Part shown: positions 58,330 through 64,000 of the stretch, in pieces
Numbering within the stretch: the stretch's first letter is position 1
Layout: each line of letters begins with the position of its first letter
NCBI GenBank assembly: GCA_018881555.1
Contig: JACAXG010000168.1
Coordinates: forward strand, 496,001 to 560,000
Length of the DNA stretch: 64,000 nt
Origin: Amblyornis subalaris
Lineage: Eukaryota; Chordata; Aves; Passeriformes; Ptilonorhynchidae
Direction: 5' to 3'
Made by a program: the position numbers and the translations under genes
Notes under the pieces: model-generated
Database searches by the model: none
The model's input: only the letters and a program-made list of their open reading frames with translations
Told to the model about the DNA's origin: nothing

Positions 58330-61206
58330 CGTGTCTGTCTCTGCTGGGCTGGGCTGGTGGCCCAGGGTGGAGGGTGTGAGCTGGGCCCCAGCCCTACTCT
58401 GCTCCAGCCTGGTTCTGTCACCAGCTCAAAGAGGCCCAAATCTGGCTGTGGCCAGCACTTGTGGGCAGAGCCGAGGCACTCGCTGGCAGCCTGGGTAGTG
58501 CCACAATGACTGCACCATGCAGCCTGGCTCCTGCTGCTGCCATCCTGGGGGCTGGAGAGTAAGTCCTGCCGGGTAACCTTTTATCAAAAATTGTCAGATC
58601 CTTAAAAACTGGATTACTTTATGGGTCAGGGTAGGAGTGGAGGATGATCTGTTGCACTTCTGTCAAGAAATAACAAGTTTTTCCTGTTTGCTGAGAGCCC
58701 ATAAAGACAACATTGGACTGGCTGAAGTCAGCAGGCTTCTGCATGTGATCTCAGTTGGGTCAGCTGAAGTGTCGATCTCGTGAGGGAATGACAGATGAAA
58801 TACAGGAATCTCTAAAAAATGTGGTGGCATGGTTTTGGTTTAATTGATCACCTATTTTTATTCTGGTGTTTAATGGCTCAATAATGGAAGCAGACCCCTG
58901 GAATGGTGTTGTGCCCTGTACCAAAACCCAAACTGTCCTGTATGTGAAATTCTTTTACAAAGAAAAACCCAAATATCCTCACAACTGCCAGGACTTTGAA
59001 CAATAAATACAGGCAAAGATGCTTAGTCTAGAGTCTATGTCTCTTGTTTCTGTTAACCTTCTACAGCTGTTCTTGTTTTGCCTTTGCACACTCCTGTTCT
59101 AAGAAGCATTTAAGAGCTTTTTAAAGGAAAAAAAAAACCACAAGAGCAAAAAAAGCAACCATTTCTTCTCTTTCCCTGCTGCAGAACTCCAGAGCTGTGT
59201 CTCTGGCAGGCTCGGGCAGCCTCATTCACTGACTGTTGTTGGCTGCCACACCATGGCGAACCGACGGATGTGCTCCAAAACACGCGTGGGAAAACGCGGA
59301 GCAAGCTTGAAAAAGAGAAGTCAGGGCCACCTCTTGCTGATTTTCTTGAGCGTGTGGCAGTTCAAGGTGAAAGGAGAAGCAGAGTTGGTACTCTTTGTCG
59401 TGAAGGATTTGAACCAAAGCAGATATGCAACTGGCATTGTTTCCCGTGTGACTTGGGAGGGGCTGTTGGAGGTGACCAGCAAGGCTGATGGTACCAGCCA
59501 GGAGTGCAGAGCAGGAAGGTTAAAATAATCTTCATTTGTACGTGGTAGCAAAGTGTGTTGCCTGGTTTTAACCTGGAACGCAATAGGATTGAAGAGGTGA
59601 TTCCCACAGTTACTTGTAAATGCCTGAGTTAAAATTGACTGGAGGGCTCCTGCCCTGGTTCTCTCTGTTGTGACTCTGCAGGTGGAACCTTGGAATGTTG
59701 TTATGCTGCAAAACAGGGTGGGAAGGTGTGACCAGACAAGTTCTCAGAGGAGACCAGAGCCAAAGCTGTTGGGGTTCTTCAAGTGCATGTTTGTGCCAAG
59801 ACATCTCCTGGTCCATGGAAATCCCACGTGTGGCCTCAGCTGCGGCGTTTTGTGTATCAGCTGCAAGTTGTGATCCATGAGGAAGAAGCACAGAGGTCCC
59901 TTGGCCAGTAGAAAGTGCCGGTGTAGGGTTTGGGTTTTTTTGGGTGGCCTTTAACTGGGTGCAGAGGTCTAAAGTGAGTCCATGATCTGGGAACAAAACA
60001 TTTAGTTCCAGTGTGGTGAATTGATCTGTATTTGAAAGATGCACGTCTGTATGTGAAAGGCTTTTGTACTTATCGATCTTTATCATGGTGACTAATCTGT
60101 GCAGTGGGTTTTTAATTTACATTTATTCACAACCACCACCCTTCCAAAGCAGAAACCAACTGGAGGAATCGGGAAAGCTTCAGCTGAATCTGCAGTATCA
60201 CTGCCTTATTTCCCTGCAGTTAAAAAAGAAAGAATTGGAATATTTATGAATTTAAACATTATTATTTTTGCAAGTCTTTGAGGCTGTTGTTTTGATTTAT
60301 GTGGGCTCCATTTGATCTGCATGTAAACCCAGCCCTTCGTTGCTTTGAAATATTTTGATTTTATACAAATCCTTCTGTGTGAGCTGCAGTGATGTCTCTC
60401 CGCTGTGGAACACTGAGCAGCCTGAGAGGCCTGTGATTCCCCTCCAACAACTTCTGAGAAATGCTGCTGTAGCTGGGAACTGCTGCTGCTAGAAACGATC
60501 GCACACAAAGGTATGCGGGGTCTGAATTCCCTGGATTCCACTGGGATAATGACCAATGCGATCAGTTCTGCTCGTTATTGTTTGTAGAAAACAATCGATG
60601 CATTTGCAGGAAGATGAGTGGGAGCAGAGAAATTCTTGGTGTAATTTTATTTGCTGGGTTTTTGCCAATGGATAATGGTTGGTTCTGGTTGGAACAATGT
60701 GAGGGATGACCCTGGCACCATGGGGACCCCCGTGCTGGGGTGCTGAGGGATTCTGGGGGCGGAGGGCTGGTGCTCCTCTACCGACCTGTGCTGGGGCGGT
60801 GCTCGCAGCTCTGCACCTGTGAAATGGGCTCAGACACCTTCAGGAAACACTCGAGGCCGCCAGTGGGGTGGGAAAAATAATTTGCAGCTACGGGTGGATT
60901 ATTAAGCAAAGTCAGATTTGGGGTTGGTTTGGGTCCACTCAGCGTGATGGAGGAGAAAATTCCTTGAAATACACAAATCACTCTGGAAAGAAATTTACTA
61001 CAGAAGCTCATTAACGATTTTAGGAGAAGCGTGCGCGCATTGTCAGGATACTTGTCCCTGTTTCCCAGGGTTTGGCATTCTAAGGGATGGTGTGCGGGGC
61101 TGCGCGGCGCTGGGCGCAGCTCAGGGCCGGGGCTGCGGCCGCGGGCGGGCGCTTTGAGGCGGCGGAGGGAGCGGGGCCGCGCCGGGGCCGGGACAGCGCC
61201 AGCCCG

Positions 61207-61313
61207 GGGTCCCTGTGGTGCTCTGGGTCCCTGTGCCCGGANTCTCTGTGCCCGGCGTCCCTNTGGTGCTCTGGGTCCCTGTGGTGCTCTGGGTCCCTGT
61301 GCCCGGGGTCCCT
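61207..61313. repeat. Tandem repeat of ggtccctgtg(g/c) units
   Basis: About six imperfect copies mixing ggtgctctgggtccctgt and gcccggngtccctgt. Two single N occur inside it, which suggests assembly ambiguity. Confidence 0.85.
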
Positions 61314-61410
61314 CGGCGGGGACAGGCCGAGCCAGCCCGCGCGGCGCTGCGGGACGGCCACAAGGTGGCGCCGCTGCCCGGCCGGTGCCGCGGCGGTGCC
61401 GAGGGGCGCG

Positions 61411-61590
61411 GGGGGTACCGGCGCTACCGGGGCTGCGGAGGGTACCGGGGGTTCGAGGGTACCGGGGCTGCGGAGGGTACCGGGGGTTCGGGGTGTACCG
61501 GGGGTTCGGGGTGTACCGGGGGTTCGGGGGTACCGGGGCTGCGGAGGGTACCAGGGTTCGGGGGGTACCGGGAGTGCGGAGGGCTAGGGG
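61411..61590. repeat. GGTACCGGGG minisatellite
   Basis: About nine copies of a 16- to 18-bp unit, alternating GGGTACCGGGGGTTCG with GGGTACCGGGGCTGCGGA. Strong runs of G make it G-quadruplex-prone on the + strand. Confidence 0.9.
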
Positions 61591-62260
61591 GGTCTGGGGC
61601 AGGGATCGGCGGTGCCGGGTATGCGGAAGGGCCAGGGGTGCGGAGGGGTCGGGGCAAGCGGGAACCCGGGGGTGCCGGCGCTGCGCCGGCGACTCTGAGG
61701 CTCAGGCTCCGCGACCTGCCCGTCCCGCAGCCCCGGCAGCGGCAGGAGCCGCCCCGGGTCGCTGCCCCGCGGTCGCTGCCGCCTCTCCGGCTCGCAGCCC
61801 GTGCCCGGCCAGCCCCGCGGCCTCCCGGTGCGAGCGGCACGGCCCAGGGGACCGGGCTGTGCCTGCCGAGCTCCCGGCACTTGCGGCGGGAGGAGGTGGC
61901 CGGTCCATCCCGCTCCGGCGCCCTGAGCCCTTTGTCCTGGCCGGGCCCAGGTGACCGCCGTGTTCCCGGAGCGCGGTCGCAGCCCCGTCCCGGCGGGCAG
62001 TGCCCGGTGCTGGCAGTCCTGGCTCTGTCCCAGCACAAGGTGCGGGGGATGAGGGCGCTGGAGCCGGCCCCGTGTGCGGCTCCGGGGGGACACGGGGCCG
62101 GCCGTGCCCTGGCTGGGCAGCAGAGGTGGCCCGGGGCAGCTGGAGCCCTGTGTCACCTCCACGGCACTGCTGTCCCCGGGCTGGGGCAGAGTGACCGCAG
62201 CGCTGCGGGGCGGGCCAGGCAGAGCTCGCTGTGCTCTCTGCTGCTCTGAGCTCTGGCTTC

Positions 62261-64000
62261 CCCGGGGAACGGGACCTTGCAGGCAGCTGCGCCTGGCTGG
62301 ACGCTCGGTTTCTGGGCTATTCGACTCTCCCAGCCATTACATCTGCTTGTAGTCTTGTAATGTTATTTCTTTCACAGTCCTGTGTAGGAAATTGAATCTG
62401 TTTCTGTTTAAATACTGGGGTAATAGAGCCTGCTATTTAGTGAAAGATTTATGTAAATGGGTCTTTGTTTCACACGATTGGGCCTCAGAGAGTGCAAGTT
62501 ACATCGATAATGTAATTATGCCACTACTGCCATTTCAAAGCAGCACACAGTGGAGAAGCCTCCAATTTTGGTATAGAATGGGACCTGAAAACCTTGTGCT
62601 TTTAAAATCAACTTGTATTTTGCAGTAAGAAAAAGTAGTAGAGCTGGGTTATTGAACAGTCTATTCTGGAGTTGTCAACCTTTTTAGCTTAAAACCCGAG
62701 ATTTCTTTTACATCAGGATTTTGTTACATCAGAGTTTTGGAGCACCTGTGATTGCACATCAAAATTGCACTATGTAACTGAGTTAGCCTTAAAATCCAAT
62801 TTCCCCACCTTTCCTAAAGCTTCATGTTTTCTTTCATATCAGGCTGATGGGCAGTATTTCTTTAGCCTGGCATTTGTATTAGCATGGAAGTCACAGTAAC
62901 ATTTGAGTATTATTTGAGATCAGTATGTTATCTTGTGCTTTACAATACAGAGTTTGTTATCCAGGTGAATGTTGATTGCCTTTTGCAATGGGAAGTGAGG
63001 TCCCTGTAGCCTTCTGTGTCTCATTCTTAACCAGAGTTTTGTAATCTCCCAGCCAGACTGTTCATCCTCAGAAGTCCTGTTTCGTGCATGCATTTGTTAC
63101 ACAGGATGGTGCCCTACAGCAGCCTATACAATGTATAGGATGTATTAACAGTTGTGGCACCACTTGGAAAACAAGTGCTGTAGGACTTTGGGGGGAAACA
63201 ACACCCTTTCTTCCTGGTACAGGAACTGCAATCAAATCCTCATTTGAGATGAAACAGCAACTTGCAGGCGTTGTATTTTTAGTCCACAATACTTTATTCC
63301 CTGAAGTTTTAGTTCCTAAAGTCTTTGTCATGCATTTAGAGACATCTTCTGGCTTTCAGCTGGGGTTTAATGGTGGTTGTTAGTGCCAGGCTCGGGCTGT
63401 TTGTGAGCAAGCTGTTAGCGAGGGCACCCTGAGAGCGGAACCGCGTCAGTGCTGCCGCTGCCCTTNTCTTCAGGGGCAGGAAACTGCTCTTCTGAGAACT
63501 CCTCTGCTCCGTGCTCGTGGAGATGCTTCATGTTATCCACATGATGCGTTCGTTCCAGTTCTGAAACCAAACCAAATGGAGTTTCATTTCCCAGATCCCA
63601 CCAAACGCAGCTGTTCGAGAAGGTGCTCCCTGATCCCAGAGAAGTCTTTCCCCTGGGCCGTCTGCCAGCTGGCTGCTCCTCCGGGAGCGTTCTGTTCTTG
63701 ATCTGGGTCATTAAATATTAAAAGGCAAAGTGATTCTAAAAGCCAGCCGTTTTTTAGAAGTACTAAATAACTGTAATTTGTTTCCTAATAGATAGTTTTG
63801 TCCTTGTCACTGAGTCCGACTCAATACAAAAATAAGTGTGTGATGAGACAGGACTGCTCTGTAAATCTCGTGCACAGTGTGTTCGCCTGGAGAACAAGCC
63901 CGACAATAACAGCTGGGGTGGGGACAGGATTAAACTGAAGCTCATTCTGTACATTGGGCTGGTCACTCGGTTCCCCAAGCTTTTCTCTCATCCCAGTTAT
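62261..64000. other. Sequence to the right window edge, no gene recognised
   Basis: Moderate- to low-GC sequence without a recognisable exon. An open stretch on the - strand (63415-63711) reads plausibly in part (FGLVSELERTHHVDNMKHLH) but contains an N, matches no family I know, and has no clear splice context. Confidence 0.4.

Larger units (their letters stand above)
56244..61084. other. GRXCR2 3' UTR and downstream intergenic sequence
   Basis: Contains a 17/23-bp minisatellite and a CCAT microsatellite, listed separately. Possible poly(A) signals AATAAA occur at 57879-57884 and further on (about 58165 and 59002), but none can be assigned with confidence. No further gene is recognised. Confidence 0.5.
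61085..62260. promoter_or_regulatory. CpG island with GC-rich minisatellites
   Basis: About 1.2 kb of very GC- and CpG-rich sequence. In mammals PRELID2 is the next gene on this side and starts toward GRXCR2, so its promoter is a candidate, but I could not find its N-terminal coding exon here. The long open frames on both strands follow from the lack of A/T-rich stops. Confidence 0.5.

Noticed and set aside
59259..59528. Open frame with a Lys/Arg-rich start (MANRRMCSKTRVGKRG)
   Set aside because: No domain, no promoter or splice context; its length is expected by chance.
61215..62249. 344-codon open frame on the + strand in the CpG island
   Set aside because: Its Gly/Arg/Pro-rich translation comes from GC-rich minisatellites; other frames of the same DNA are equally open.
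63415..63711. 98-codon open frame on the - strand near the right edge
   Set aside because: Not similar to PRELID2 or any other family I know, contains an N, and has no convincing splice signals.

Overview
The window is nuclear DNA from a bird. It holds split vertebrate genes with GT-AG introns, a 3'-truncated CR1 retrotransposon of avian type, few interspersed repeats, short introns and several CpG islands. The gene set is the block known from human 5q32: LARS1, SH3RF2 and GRXCR2. Scattered single N characters look like unresolved or heterozygous bases in a short-read assembly.

Layout. 1-12.5 kb: the last 13 coding exons of LARS1 (cytosolic leucyl-tRNA synthetase, + strand), from the catalytic core just before KMSKS to the stop codon, followed by a poly(A) signal. 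12.5-19.9 kb: non-coding sequence in the place where mammals have PLAC8L1; I recognise no PLAC8L1 exon. 19.9-42.4 kb: SH3RF2 (POSH2-type RING/SH3 scaffold, - strand) in eight coding exons that join in frame to 690 residues, tail to tail with LARS1. Its introns hold the CR1 copy and two CpG-rich patches. 42.4-43.45 kb: CpG island with paired AP-1 sites, the likely SH3RF2 promoter. 43.45-52.9 kb: intergenic, with a perfect 26-bp palindrome. 52.97-56.24 kb: GRXCR2 (+ strand), complete in three exons and 246 residues, a hair-cell stereocilia protein. 56.2-64 kb: GRXCR2 downstream region with a minisatellite and a CCAT microsatellite, then a CpG island (61.1-62.3 kb) with two GC-rich minisatellites, perhaps the promoter of the next gene (PRELID2 by mammalian synteny, not confirmed).

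The three genes are neighbours by conserved synteny and do not form a pathway: LARS1 serves translation and leucine sensing, SH3RF2 is an E3 ligase scaffold and PP1 regulator, GRXCR2 works in hearing. I found no undescribed system. The best observations are the apparent loss of the exon for the second half of SH3RF2's middle SH3 domain, with decay of the first half, and a PP1-type docking motif (KVRF) in GRXCR2, whose known partner taperin is itself linked to PP1.
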